From NCBI GenBank assembly GCA_029207755.1, contig JARCOQ010000002.1:60956820-61020819 (forward strand): a stretch of 64,000 bases of DNA, read 5' to 3'. A model generated the notes under the pieces. That model worked only from the letters and a program-made list of their open reading frames with translations, was not told the DNA's origin and made no database searches. Of this stretch, positions 35,451 to 48,157 are shown piece by piece. Each line of letters starts with the position of its first letter. The first letter of the stretch is position 1. Origin of the DNA: Chamaea fasciata. Taxonomy: Eukaryota; Chordata; Aves; Passeriformes; Sylviidae. Both the position numbers and the translations under genes were made by a program.

Positions 35451-38400
35451 TCTTCATCTAATGCCACAGGTTTTGTTAATATCCTGAAAAATATGACACA
35501 TACCCAGACAAAATTTTCTCCTCCTGCAGCCTTTTATTTTCGTGTTCTCTTTATAATACCATATCCATCACTAGCATTTGCTGTGATTCAAAATGCTGAA
35601 CTAAGGAAGGCAACATGATATTCATGCCAAGTAAAAAAGTGATTCCTGGAATGTCCTTTACTGCAATGAAATAAACAAAGCTCTTTAAAGTACATACTGG
35701 AATTTGAACTAGCACATAGCAAGAAAATAAATCTCTTTTAAGCAGATGCAACTTTCATTAAAATATGAAGCTCTGCATAACCCTGAACAGCTGACTCTGC
35801 ATTATTTGACATGAAAAAATAAAAGGGAATTGTTGAACCCAGACATTATTATTTTTGTAGAATGATGAATATACAACATGTATTCAAAATTGCAGTGATA
35901 CAAACAATTTAATGGATGTCTCGATCTCAATCCACCAAACATTTGAACTACTTTTCTAAGCCATTCATTTACTGAAAGTAGATTAAAGTTTCTATCTAAC
36001 TCCTCTCACAATGACTCTACTGTTATGATATTAAATATTATAGAGCTAATTTTAAGTGTTTATTTTCATTATATCTGTGTCTGTCTATCATGTGCTTATC
36101 TTCTTTTTATTCAAAATGTAAATGTGAATCTAAAACTTCAATATTAGGTAAAGCCACAATGTTTTATGCTTTCTGATCTTCCTAGGTGATTTTGGAATTA
36201 TATGTGAATATTTCCAGATACATGCCAACTGAACGAGGCATAAATGAAGTGCAAATCATGTGCAATTTAGATTAAAAGAACTCATAAATAAATCATCTAA
36301 ACACTGCAGTATCTCTGCACTTCACTATTAGAAGGTCTCCAAGACACAGATATAGCCTTGTTTGATAACTTTCCAGCTTGTTCTATTCATCAGATTTTCC
36401 AATATCACAGAGTTCAAGGAGTTCAAGGCCAGAAAAAATTGTTTAATTTTACTTCATATATATCTCAGTCAATTAGTTTTCATAAAAGAAAATTTTAGCT
36501 GGTGTGATAAACTTTGAGATGCAAGCAACTGCTCTCTGTGCCTCAGATGAGAAGGGATGAGTATAACACAATACCCAAAAGTCCTACAGTGTCAGAAAAA
36601 CTATAAGTGCTACAAAATACTTGTAGGAAGCAAATAACATCCACACAGCAAAAAAAAAAACAGAACAAAACAAACAAAATAAAAACCAAAAAAACACCTT
36701 CAGTGGACACGTAGAGCCTCAACAAAGGATTACACTCAACCCAATTTCTCCAGTTTAGAATTATTTTAAAATACTTCCACTTCTAAACCAAAGAAATGAA
36801 TCGACTGTTAAACGAGTAGTTACGAACACTCCATAGTCCAACTCCTTAGCGCAATTAAGGTAAAACTTAATAAAGTGTTATTCAGGTGTCAAAAAACTAA
36901 ATACAGACTAGATGTGTTTGGAGCTTGTAAAGTTCAGAAGTAGATGTACGAATAATACTAAGACTAGACCATTTTCATTTGCTGGTCTATAGCCTCTACC
37001 AAGATTTCTTTTTCTTTCTGTGTCTGTACTATAATAAACAGGCTCAGGAACATTTAAATTATTATCCAGATAGAGAAATTAGTTGTTCAAGAACTTTGTA
37101 CTATTCCCAGTTTGTTCTCCTTCCACATCTAAATATACTTTATCTAAGTGTAAGATTATGCTAAGGCAAAGAACTGTGTTATTCAGGTGAAGATCAAAGG
37201 AGTATTGTGTGTAACTTCAACAAAAGTAATTAACCCTTAAATGTAATGTATAATCAGCATCTAATCTTCCAGTTCATCAGAAAACCAAACAATAATTTGT
37301 TGTGCACATGAGTACATGCAGTAATTATCTCTATAAATGCAATAATTACATCTATAAATTTACTCGCCCTTTAATCAAATCCCTATTTATTTCTTCAATA
37401 TAGTAAATAGATACTATATTAGTTGTCATAAGGAAATCAGAACAGTAGTTTAAGATAACAAAACACAGATATATTTTTACTTTACAAAAAATTCTACAAT
37501 TCAGTACGTTCCCTGTGCTATGTGTTATTCTAGAATGGATGTTGTGCATTTATATATGCCACTACATTGCACCTTCTGTGAACAAAAATCAGTTCACAGA
37601 TTAGCAAATATTACTGAATGTTTCCTTTCCTTGGTCCTTCTTCTCACTATGTTCTTTTGCTCTGTAAGGTCATGTCTCAAATCTACATGAAAACTATAAT
37701 AAAATCAAAGTGAAATTAATACTTTCTTGATTCTAGAGTAAAAAAAAATCTACCATAAAAAATAGATTTTTACAGTGATATCTCTGACCATAAGCAATAC
37801 CTCAAGTAAACAGAAACTGGTCTTCTTGCCTGAGAGAAGTACTATTCAAATTAAGTGGGTTGAGGACTGATGTGAAATAAAAAACAATGTCAGAAAGTCT
37901 AAAGCATATTGATGGAAAAATATTTGTATTTGAGCAGGATTGTACCATAAATGAACCTCAGCTTACATGTTGAAAAAATCACAACTAGAGACAAAAGCTT
38001 TATTGAAATATATACACAGAATTTGAGCTAAAGAAATGTGAGATGCAGTGGTATTATTGAACTGTTTACATATACAACATAAAATAATACATTTCTAATG
38101 TCAAAGCTGTCTGTAAAGTGGAACAAATCAAAATACTCACATTATGCAAAAGTCAGAATCTTTGCTACCTTCAACACAAGCCAGTTTCCTTGCTGATGGT
38201 AACTACTGCACTGGATTCAATATCTGCATTGTCATACAACTGTGAAGAATGGAGCCAACAATTAACATTTGGTGGAGAAACTCATTTACATTACTTAGCT
38301 CACAATTTGTCACCAGATAAAGATATTGGGATTCACTAATGGAAATAAGATATTTTTTTCATTGCAAGAGTTCAAAGTAAAGACACCAAATTAATGGAAA

Positions 38401-38809
38401 CTTGTGAATTTTCTTAATCTTTAGATTGTGGAGCACTGTGCAAAGACTGGAGCTATTTTAGACATGTACCAAGAAGTTGTCCTTTCTTGTACAATAATTA
38501 AATATTTATGTGGAGTAGAACTTTTCTCGTCTTCAGTGCATTCCATTGTTTCAATTAAAATTGCAGTATAGCATAGCCCTAGATGGTTAGTGAGGAAGTT
38601 TTATTAAAGCTGCAAAAAAAGGGATGATTCAGAAAGTAAAGCCTGCTGAGTAGACAATTATTTAGGCGACAGCCACTATCATAAAGCCAAAATTTATAAT
38701 TCCTCTTCTGAATAAATTATAGTTTCTCTTTTATACCCCCAAAAATGCCTTTTTCTTTATAGTACTAATAATGGCTTGCTTTTACTCTATTTAGTTTCTA
38801 ATAATCTGT
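35451..38809. other. Unique AT-rich non-coding sequence
   Basis: No gene or transposon recognised. Contains the second 29-bp dispersed copy (36203-36231) and a short A-rich AAC tract (36650-36695). Confidence 0.5.
36203..36231 (+). repeat. Dispersed 29-bp sequence, copy 2
   Basis: One mismatch (T for C at the 17th base) to 29199-29227. Partner of that entry. Confidence 0.8.
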
Positions 38810-39146
38810 TTAGAGGCATCTGGACAGTCTGAATCAATGGGACAAAGGTGTGAGGATTGATAAATGAAGTTCTGGGTCTTGCACTTGGGTAGCACAAACC
38901 CCAGGCAGCCCCACAGGCTGGGGGCAGAATGGCTGGAAAGCTGCCCAGTGGAAAAGGACCTGGGGGTGACCATGATCCAGCTTTGCCCAGGGGGCCAAGA
39001 GGGCCAGTGGCATCCTGGCCTATGTCAGCAATAGTGTTGCCAGCAGGACCAGGCCAGTGATTAATCACTGTATTTGCCAGTGGTGAGGTGACACCTTGAG
39101 TGCATTGTCCAGTTCTGGGCCCCTCAATACAGTAAAGATATTTCTG
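38810..39146 (+). mobile_element. CR1 LINE internal fragment, sense
   Basis: The plus strand carries sense CR1 blocks in order: GGCATCTGGACAGTCTGAA, GGGTCTTGCACTTGGGT, GGCTGGGGGCAGAATGGCTGG, AAAAGGACCTGGGGGTGACC, AGGGCCAGTGGCATCCTGGCC, CAGCAGGACCAGGCCAGTGA, and GTCCAGTTCTGGGCCCCTCA. It spans the end of ORF2 and the start of the 3' UTR. The remaining 300 or so bases of the CR1 3' end are absent, which is unusual because CR1 copies normally keep the 3' end. The 142-codon minus-strand frame across it is an antisense shadow. Confidence 0.88.
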
Positions 39147-39867
39147 GGGTTTTCTTCTTTCTTTATTACACATGGAGTTTTCTAAACTATGACTACTTTG
39201 AACTAGATTAAACATTGTTTAGTGTATAGGTTTAAGTTTCTTTCTTCAAAATCCATGGAGAGGAAAAATGGAGAGTTATGAAATTTGATTAGAAAATATT
39301 CAACATACATTATGTAAATAAGGCCTGGATAATTTCACACATTTTCATAAATGAAAACCAATTGTAAGATCGTGAACTTCCTATTTTAAATTACCAGGGA
39401 TGAAAAAGTCAATGTTTATTATCATCTTCACCCTCCTTTTCATGAATTTCAAATTATGCCTTTAAGTTGCAGAAATCCTGGGTATCCAGATCCACAAAGG
39501 AAGATAGGAACAAAATACCAGCATTAAAGTCTTCTGATGAGAGCTTTCCCCATTTTGTACCTAATGTGTAAGGTGTCTGAAAACCTTTACAGCAGGCTCT
39601 AAATGCCTGTGGTTAGGGTGGTATGGAATAACCCTGGAATTCTGCTAACACCAGGAGCTTAGATCATTATCTTTGAGTTAAATCCTAGCAGGATTTTAAA
39701 TCGGAGCATTTCTAGTCCCAGCTGACTAGGAAAAATACCAAATTCACTGCAAACATAGCCCAAAATTGTGATGATGCTTCTGTCAGGATATTTCTTTTTA
39801 TGATACATTTCCCTACTTTTTTCCAGTGTACTAATACTTAGAGAATTTGCTTTGGCATGAGGGTTTT
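39147..39867. other. Unique non-coding sequence
   Basis: No feature recognised. Confidence 0.5.
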
Positions 39868-40013
39868 GGGTGGTTTTTTTTTTTTTTTAATTTTTTTTTT
39901 TTTTGTTTTTTTTTTTGTTTTTTTTTGTTTTGGTTGGTTTATTTGTTTGTGGAGTGGGGTTTTTTCATTTTTGGTTTTTGGTTTTTGGTTTTTTTTGGGT
40001 TTTTTTTGGTAGG
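39868..40013. repeat. Long T/G-rich low-complexity tract
   Basis: About 145 bases of T runs interrupted by G, GG or GGG. The translated Phe/Gly/Trp-rich frames here are artefacts. Confidence 0.92.
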
Positions 40014-40961
40014 AATTCTCTTTTTGTCTTCCTTATAAGCTCTTTGTCATTTCATACATTACTTACCAAGTCAGAGAGAAAGAAGGTGAAAATGATTTCT
40101 CAAGTAGTGATGAGGACATTTATTAGAAAGGATGGCGTAATAGTTCATCTTCCTATTTCAATTAATGTATACTAAAACTATATAAATTCTGCATATCTAC
40201 CCGCAGGGCCAAAAAGCTGTGACTTCAACTGGCTCTCTGTGTTATGCAGGGATGTACTCTGGGTTTCTTTGCACACATATGTAATCATAAGTTGCTGAAG
40301 TGGTTTAGCTTGCACTTTCCCAGTGTAAGAACACACAAAGAGCACGTTATATCACACTACCTTACCGTTCCTTCCTTTTGCCCCAGAGTGATGTCTTTAT
40401 GTATGCAAATTCGCATGTTTCACAGAGACCATATTTAGAGAAACTGATTAGAAGTTCAACCCAACTTTGCATACAGCAAGCAATAAAGGGCATCTAGATG
40501 TTAATTTGCTTCCTAGATCTTACACTGAAGAAGGCAATAAATGTTTTTTGTTTGTCCCATAGTCCAGCATTGCCTCGTTAATGAGCTGGTCAGATCACTG
40601 AAGTGCCAAGGCTCATTCTGTATATGAATGCAGAAAATTATCCATAGAACTGGCACTGAGTCGGAAACTAGGAAGCAGAATCAAGAAAGAAAGTTGAGTA
40701 ATGAACAGTATTTTGGTAAAAACTGCTTGAAGCACATCCCATTCTTTTCTCAAATTGTGCTGATTACAAATGCCTTAACACTTAATGGAGCCAAAACTGA
40801 CATCAGAGAGATTAAAACTACTTCAGTGATGAGTATCCTTGAAGAATTATTTCATCTTCCAGTATCTTCCTTTCTTGCTGCTTTGCTATCTAAACTAAGA
40901 AAGAATAGTTCTCCTCAAGCACAATGAAAGTTTATTTTCACACTTTTCATAGCCCCATTTA
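40014..40961. other. Unique non-coding sequence
   Basis: A 99-codon frame (40628-40927) has no recognisable domain and is followed by ordinary AT-rich sequence; I treat it as chance. Confidence 0.45.
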
Positions 40962-41034
40962 AAAATAAAAACAAAACAAAACTGAAGCAAAACAAAGCAA
41001 AACAGCAGCAACAACAACAACAACAAAAACAACC
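40962..41034. repeat. A/C-rich tract with (CAA)n
   Basis: AAAAC and AAGC units pass into about seven CAA/CAG-type trinucleotides. Confidence 0.88.
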
Positions 41035-42530
41035 AAGAAAGGAGAATTATATACTGATTTGTCTCTGTGTAAAATACTTCAGAATAACTTGTGGATTTTT
41101 AAGTGCTTTTATCAAGCATGTATTTTTACCTTATTTTATGATAATTTCTGTCATGACATAAAAGTTTAAAGTAATATGCCAGTAAAATATAGAATTAGTT
41201 TCCAAATCTGTCATTTGAATTTTAAATGCTAATGAAACAGTTCCTCACTTGAAGCAAATCAACATAGTTCCTTTTATGAGTTCTTTGGAAATTAGCCTTT
41301 TGATACTGATAGAAAAAGAGTACAAAATCTCCAGATCAGTTTCTTTCTGAGTTTACTGGATGTTTCTGTGCCTATGCAAATAACAAGTTTATAGCAATGA
41401 TGTGACATACTTACAGAGGTGGGAAAGGTTACCAACAATTATTTGTACTGAGCTGATAAGTTTTAACAAACTATCTTCAACAGAGATTCAAAATAATCTG
41501 TAAAACAGTAATTAATATTTGTCAAATTACATATTAAATTGATTGACATTAGAAGGAGTGGCAAAGTTATATTAATGGTATTTACTGTGAACTTTCTGAG
41601 TCTCTTACATTTATTTTTTGGGAAAAACAATGAAGCATATGAGTGTTGTTAATTTTATCCATGTACCATCATTGTATTTCTTATGATTCCTGTGTCTGCC
41701 CAAGCAACCAGAGAATAATAAAAATAAATGTCTGACAGAGGTCTACAAATACTATTCTAAATGACTAAGGGTGAAATTTTTCATATTGTTTAATGTTTTA
41801 CAATTAAAGTAATTTGAGTACAATTGCATTCTGCACAAATTCTGCATCGTTTCGACAGCCACAATGCAGTCCTTAAAGCCACAAGGACAGATTTTAATTG
41901 TTTATGTGATATATCATTTGATTGTCTCCTTCACTCTGTACCAAACAAAGAACACTCTAAATTAATAATAAGCTCAGGCACACCTGCAAAGTAACTGCTA
42001 CAGGATAAGATTGATTTATATCTAAGGTGATGATGCCTGGACTCCAGATAACTAAATAGAGAATATAAATTTCCTGCAATATCTCAGATCGTGATCACAA
42101 GTTTGGTATTCCAAATTTCTGTTGATACAACAGACTTTGATATATGGCACTATGGTATGTGCTTGTGTGAATTAACTTTGAAAGTATAAGAGTAGATAGG
42201 ACTTGAATGACTTTCCAGAGTATGTTCTTTGGCTCTGTCACATATTTATAGGGAGCAGCAGGTACTGAGCTTTTAACACGAAAGTAATAATTAAAAGTAA
42301 TGCAGACAGAAATAGCTTGCCTCTAGCAAGACTAATGGCAAGGTCAGATCACATCAATTAAATGAGAAAGCCTTCAAGATAAAGTTCATTCCACACATTA
42401 TGAGCACTTTCTCTCCTTCCAAACGAATGTCTGCTTCTACAAGTATAAGGCTGCTAAACTTTAAATTCAAAAATCTACACTAAAAAGCAACTATAAAAAA
42501 ATAGTAAACAAGAATTCTAGACTATTTAAA
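41035..42530. other. Unique AT-rich non-coding sequence
   Basis: No gene. The part around 41840-42110 has a few CpG and a less repetitive texture and could be conserved, but I cannot support more. Confidence 0.45.
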
Positions 42531-42604
42531 TTTAAAAAAACCCCACAAACAAACAAACAAACAAACAAAAACCCACAAAAAACCTAAAAAAACAAAAACC
42601 ACAA
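42531..42604. repeat. (AAAC)n-like A/C tract
   Basis: Poly(A) then CAAA units over about 70 bases, the complement-style counterpart of the T/G tracts elsewhere. Confidence 0.88.
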
Positions 42605-45059
42605 ACCATCCAAAATACAACAAAATCTCTGCAACTGGTAAAATACAGAAAGCACCTTCTTTTAAATATTCCAAAATCCATCACAACTGCTGTCAATGAG
42701 TTCTTAACTGCTAAATACTTAAAAAAAATTCAGCATTGCCATTCCTTTTATATTTCGTTAAAAATTCTAAACAATGTTTAAAAACATTGCTCAACAAATA
42801 AAAATACATAGAACCAGCAGGCAGATTCACATTTTCTCCTTGAAGTATGATTATTTTGCAGTTGTCTATGAGAAAACTCTCCGTGCTGAATTTTGGTCCT
42901 CAAATCTGATTAGTGATATCATTAAGCATCCCTCCCAGGCAAGAACTTGACATTTCAAGTCTCTGCTTGTTCAATTTAAGTTCTAGTCTTAGTTACATCC
43001 CTTCTTAAGTACAAAATTAGAGGTAAATCAACCACTGTCTCACTAAACTCTAATGCACAATTTGAACCAATGCCAGTTTCAACTAATCCTGAACTCAGCC
43101 TAAGTGTGGTGCAGAGTAAAAATTACCCATTACTTTTTCTCCCTTTTAAGCTGCTGCCTTATGGCTGATGCTTGACTGTGGATAAAAAAGAAGCTCTCAA
43201 ACTTTTGCAGAACTAGATAAGACCATGATCAAAGAAATTAAAGTTTGCAGAGAGCTCTGTGCAATACCATCACTTGGAAAAAATATTGCTTTTGGTACTC
43301 TTCTGAAAATTAAACAAGTCACATGGATGAAAACATAAGGCACCTTGAGGTTACTCAAAACAGTAAAAAGGAAAGGCTAAAACCACTAACATATCTTTAA
43401 TCCAAAGTGTTTTGGTTAAATGTTTTGTATTTATTATTTAACATCTTAAAATGGTAATAGTAAAAAACTTTAAAATTGAAATAGTATAAATATAAACAAC
43501 GACAGCAACAACAATAGTACTAAGAATTAAATAATATTTTACATGAAGAGTACCAATGGTCTTTCAGAACAGTGGATCTTAGGAAAATTACAGTATTTTG
43601 AGAGTCAGTTTCAAAATATCAGAAGGAATGAGTATTGAAGCTTAATAATAACCATGAGCTTAGAGGCCAGAAATACAGAACATTTGCAAAAAAAAAAAAA
43701 AAAACCCACAGCCATCCAAAAGAACAAATATTTTCATCCAAATTTTTTCTCTTTCTATGAATAATTTTTAGTGTAATACAGTGGAGGAAATCAGAAGTTC
43801 CTGATGGTCAGGTTTTACACACAGGGAGAAATAAAACCTTTGTAAATATGACCAGAAATTACACTTGAAATAGTGTTGATGAAACTAATTATTCTGATAT
43901 GATGAAAGGAGGGTTCATGCAAAACTACATGGTAGTTCTATTTATAGTATTAATGGAAAGAAAAATACAGAGAAAATTCCAGATACGTTCTTCTCTGGTT
44001 ACCTTGATGAAATGATGCACTTATGTATTAAACAAGAAAAAGTCTACAAAAGTTAAAACCATTTTTACTGAATTTGATAGGACAGAAACAATTCTGGGGA
44101 TGATGTTAATTTTTATTTTTTACTGGCTTCAATGGGGACAGGTTTTCCACCAAAGTACATTGAATATATCTCTGTCCAAATCAAAAGACAGCTGGAGAAG
44201 TCTGAATTTCAAAATGACAAAGAAAGAGAAGGTTTTTATTTCAATGCTTAAATGATATTACTTCATTACAGAGAACACAAATTCAAGCTGATTGCAAAAG
44301 AAACCAAATTCATTAATTAAATGCATTATCTAAATGGGGCAATTTCAGAAAGCATGTTCCTTTTCTTGTAGGAGATTTTGTGAGAATGGGGGTAAGAGTT
44401 TGGCTTAGCTAATGTGTGACAAGCTCCGTTCAGACAAACAGTGGCTCTCTGGTCTTGATTGGAAAAGTCACTGTACAGAAATAATTTTTCAGAGTTGGTT
44501 TTATGATTTGTAGTTTTTCATTTCACAGTGAATAACTTTTTATTGATTAATTTGTTGCCTATGGATATAAAAGAGAACTAAGAGTATCAGGAACAAGTTG
44601 TTTGTATTTGCAGCCAGAATGAGGATAAACATACATACATATACAGATACCACCGGCATGCAAATGTGCTCTGTAAAGACAGGAGATGTCTTAACCTAAG
44701 AATCCACATAATTTGCATACAATTTTTAATGAGAAACAATTCTGTAAACTTCTAAGTATTTAATTGTATGTGAGCTAGGTTAGGAATTTCTCACAGCTTC
44801 TCGGGAAAGCCTGAGCTGTAAACCTATTAAGGGCCTAAATAGAGCACAGAGGATCCCGATTCCTTATGTATATGTACTGGTATTTAGGACTCCCACTTTT
44901 CTTTGTATGTCTTCTAGATTTACTTTTTGAGTGATAAAACTGTATGTAAATGGTGTGCGAGACTAATTTAGCAGTAAAGATACAGATGCAAATTCAGCTC
45001 CACTATCTGTAAGATTTGGAGTAAGGACTTCAGTACAGGTTTTCTGATGCTGAGAAAGA
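42605..45059. other. Unique AT-rich non-coding sequence
   Basis: No gene or recognisable transposon. Contains a 17-base A run (43688-43704). Confidence 0.5.
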
Positions 45060-45133
45060 ATATATAGACATATACACATATATATATGTGTATATTCTAC
45101 ATGTATATGCATATATGTGTGTGTGTGTGTGTA
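45060..45133. repeat. (AT)n/(GT)n compound microsatellite with palindromes
   Basis: Alternating purine-pyrimidine sequence of TATACACATATATATATGTGTATA type runs into an uninterrupted (GT)n of about 8 units near 45117. Several parts are self-complementary. Confidence 0.9.
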
Positions 45134-47076
45134 CTAAAGACATGTGCACAGTCCCACAGTGTGGATTGCAGAGCCAGTCTGTCTTAAACCAATGATCATT
45201 CATTACAACTTGAAGAGGAGAAGCTGAGTAAAAACTGTCAAAACAGGCAATGAGTATTCATCTCATTAGCTGTCAGTTAGGTAAAACCAGTGGTTTGAAT
45301 TTAGATGTTTTACTTTGGCTCTTCCAAAAATCTCTCCCTCTTCCTTCCATCTTTTATTGTTTTTCTTTGTTTAAAACCTTGGACGAAGAAAAATAATGAA
45401 TTATTGACCTGCATGATTGAAATATCAGCAACCTTTATGGGCAGTAAAATAATTTTACATGCAGTTCTTCTTTTTCCCTGCGATAAAAATAAGAGGAATT
45501 GAAGGATTTGTCTGCTTTTCAAAATAGAATGTAAATTATACTAATAGTTTTTCATCCAAACAGCTAAGCTTTTCAAACACAATGGAAATGCTGTCTATGT
45601 GAAAGGAGTCACTCCACTGCTTCATAATAAATATTTAATTCTTTGTTTTCTCTAAAGAAGTTTTAGAGAGAAAAAAGAATTTCTACATTCATACAATATG
45701 ATTACACTGCAGGTCAAGCTATAAAAGAAAATAAAAATCTTTCTGCTATTAAATTTAAACAGTTTTTTGACACATAATTGTGATGATACATCTATATTTA
45801 AACACAAATACCTAAAAGTCTGACAGGCAAAAGGAGATTTAGGGCACATTGTGTGTTCAGAACAGAAGAGATAAGAGTGATGAATTACCAGTGATAACAA
45901 GTAAAGACTATCAAGGCACAATTTTCTTCTAACATTCATTATTTTTATTGTATACATTGAATTATTGAGTCTTCTGTAACATGACTACATTAATTTTCTT
46001 TAGGAAATCCTCAATGAATTTAGAAGAGAATAAATTCTAAGCTTTCTATCAATTTCCTTATTGTCTTTGATGCATAGCAGTCAGGAAATAATTATGTAAT
46101 AACCAGCGCATATCTCAGAAGGAAATATGAATTAAAGTATCAAAATTAAATAGAATTTAAATTTCTTTTCATGGGACTCAGAAAATACAGCATTCTTAGA
46201 AAAAGAAAAAACCCACACTATAAACTCAGATTCTTTAAAGTGTTTTTGAATTATTAATCCAGTTCCTTCAGAATCATCCTTAAAAAGAAGTGGAATTATA
46301 AAGGCTAACTTGTATTGCTGGGATGAAGAAGTGTTCCAATTATTCTTTATTATTTTCTTACATTGAACTTCCTACAGGAGATATTTCGATAGTATCATTT
46401 AATTTTCTTGTTCATGAGAAAAATAAAAGACCATCACAAAATAACATCAATAAACCAATAACTTTTTCATAAAAATTAAGAATACTGAAATATATTCAAG
46501 GATACTATTTAAAACTTTTTATTCTGTATAGTTTATTAACATCTACTCAATATTTCCACTTAAAAATTACCACAGAATTATTTTTTATTGATACTATTTG
46601 ATTTTCAGTTTCTTGTTTTTATGTTTCTACCAATCTCATAATTTATTCTCCAGATTCTTTAGAATTTTAAGATTACTCTCCAATCTACTTAAGTGTATTA
46701 ATGAAGATGTCTCTCTTGTCATAAAGATAGACAAACCTTTCTTTTAGGATAAATCTTCACTCTGGGAATTATGCCACTGAAACACTTGGACAATCAATGG
46801 AATTAAATCTGCCTTTGAATTACAGAGATTAAAATTGTCCCATGGATCTGTGTGAGTATATAAATGTATACATACTTTTTAGCAACCTTCTCAAGAACTA
46901 ATCCTAAACTAATCCATTGAAAATGTGTTGTTATTCCTGACATCTCTGAAATATTTAGCCCTTTTTCCAAGTCACATGAGTGTAATACGGATCAGAATTG
47001 AAAAGACCATCTTGCTCGGCCTGTAATGATCAGCTTGGAACTGAAATGGAGTACCTTGAGGTTTTCTTCAAATTTT

Positions 47077-47078
<2 letters not shown>
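45134..47078. other. Unique AT-rich non-coding sequence
   Basis: No gene or transposon recognised. Open frames are up to about 100 codons but lack any motif. Confidence 0.55.
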
Positions 47079-47112
<34 letters not shown>

Positions 47113-47155
47113 CCTTTTTTTTTTTTTTTTCTTTTTTTTTTTTTCTTTTTTTTTT
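47079..47155. repeat. Poly(T) tract with C interruptions
   Basis: About 77 bases of T with isolated C or CC. It sits exactly where the 5' end of the adjacent LTR should begin. Confidence 0.93.
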
Positions 47156-48157
47156 GGCATGGTGAGGTTTTTTTGATAGCAGAGGGGCTGCAGGGTTGGT
47201 TTCTGTGAGGAGATACAAGATGTTATCACCTTGCCAGAGAAAGACAGTTCCAGACAACTCTGGACCTGCTACTGGCTAAAACTGAGTCTATCACTGATGC
47301 TGGGGACACCTGCAGATTAACACACTAAAGAAAGGGTAAAAGATACAGTGCAAGAGCAGCAAGAAGAGAGGAGTGAGAATATGTGAGAAACAACTGAATG
47401 AAGCAGAGGAAGGAGGTTCTTCTGGTGCCAGAGCACAGATTCCCCTGCAGACAGCCTGTGCTGAAGCTGGTTGTCCCCTTACAGCCCACAGAGGTCCACA
47501 GTGGAGCAGATATCCCTGCATGAGCAGATGGATATGCTCAGAAGGAAGATGCAGTTCATGGAAAGGTCATGCTGAAGGAGGATCCTCTCAAGAGCCCTGG
47601 CCTGTGGCAAGGGAAGCCCATGGTGGAACATGACTCCTGGCTAGACATGTGATGCTGCAGGGAGCCCATGCTGGAGTAGTGTGTTCCTAAATGACTGCAC
47701 CTTGTACAAAGCACCCACCCTGGAGCAGTTTGTGAATGGGAGGGGCTCCATGCTGAAGCAGGAATATAACATGATGAAGAAGAAGTAGCAGTAAGAATAT
47801 AATATGAATTGATCACAACCCCCATTTCCCATCTGTGCAAGGGGTAGGAGCTAGAAGAATTGGAGGTAAGATGAGTCTCAGAAAAAAGACAGGAGGGGAC
47901 TAGGGAGGTTTGTTGGTTTTGGGCTTTTTTTATCATTAGGTTATTCTATATTTGGCAAATAACTTTGAAATCCCAATTACCATCATAGGAAAAACAGACT
48001 CTATCTGTGAAAGATTTATTGTGTTTTTATCTCAGAAAAAGAGCTGCTTCAGTGCAAGAGCTACTTCACTGTATACCCTCCCCATTTCCTGCTGTGGAGA
48101 GACAGTGAAAGTGCAACATGATAGAGACTTTGCTGCCAGCCAAATTAACCCACCACA
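47150..48157 (+). mobile_element. Old avian ERVL-type LTR, nearly full length, sense
   Basis: Same family as 10445-11283. The 5' third (GGCATGGTGAGG, then GGGCTGCAGGGTTGG, CTGCTACTGGCTAAAACTGAG, GAGTGAGAATATGTGAGAAA) is present here and absent there. The middle has the same GGAGCAG / CCCATG units, and the end reads AACCCACCACA at 48157. The poly(A)-region equivalent is at about 47925-47990 and is decayed: CATTAGGTTATTCTATATTTGGCAAATAA where the other copy has TTTGATTGGTAATAAA. It is highly diverged throughout. Open frames in it (47373-47633 +, 47556-47936 -, 47952-48242 +) are not viral genes. Confidence 0.75.

Noticed and set aside
35090..35461. 123-codon plus-strand open frame
   Set aside because: It coincides with the LTR at 34985-35450 and crosses its TATA and poly(A) signals.
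38787..39215. 142-codon minus-strand open frame
   Set aside because: It is antisense to a CR1 fragment that reads on the plus strand.
40628..40927. 99-codon open frame as a possible gene
   Set aside because: No recognisable domain, no splice or promoter context, and ordinary low-GC flanks.
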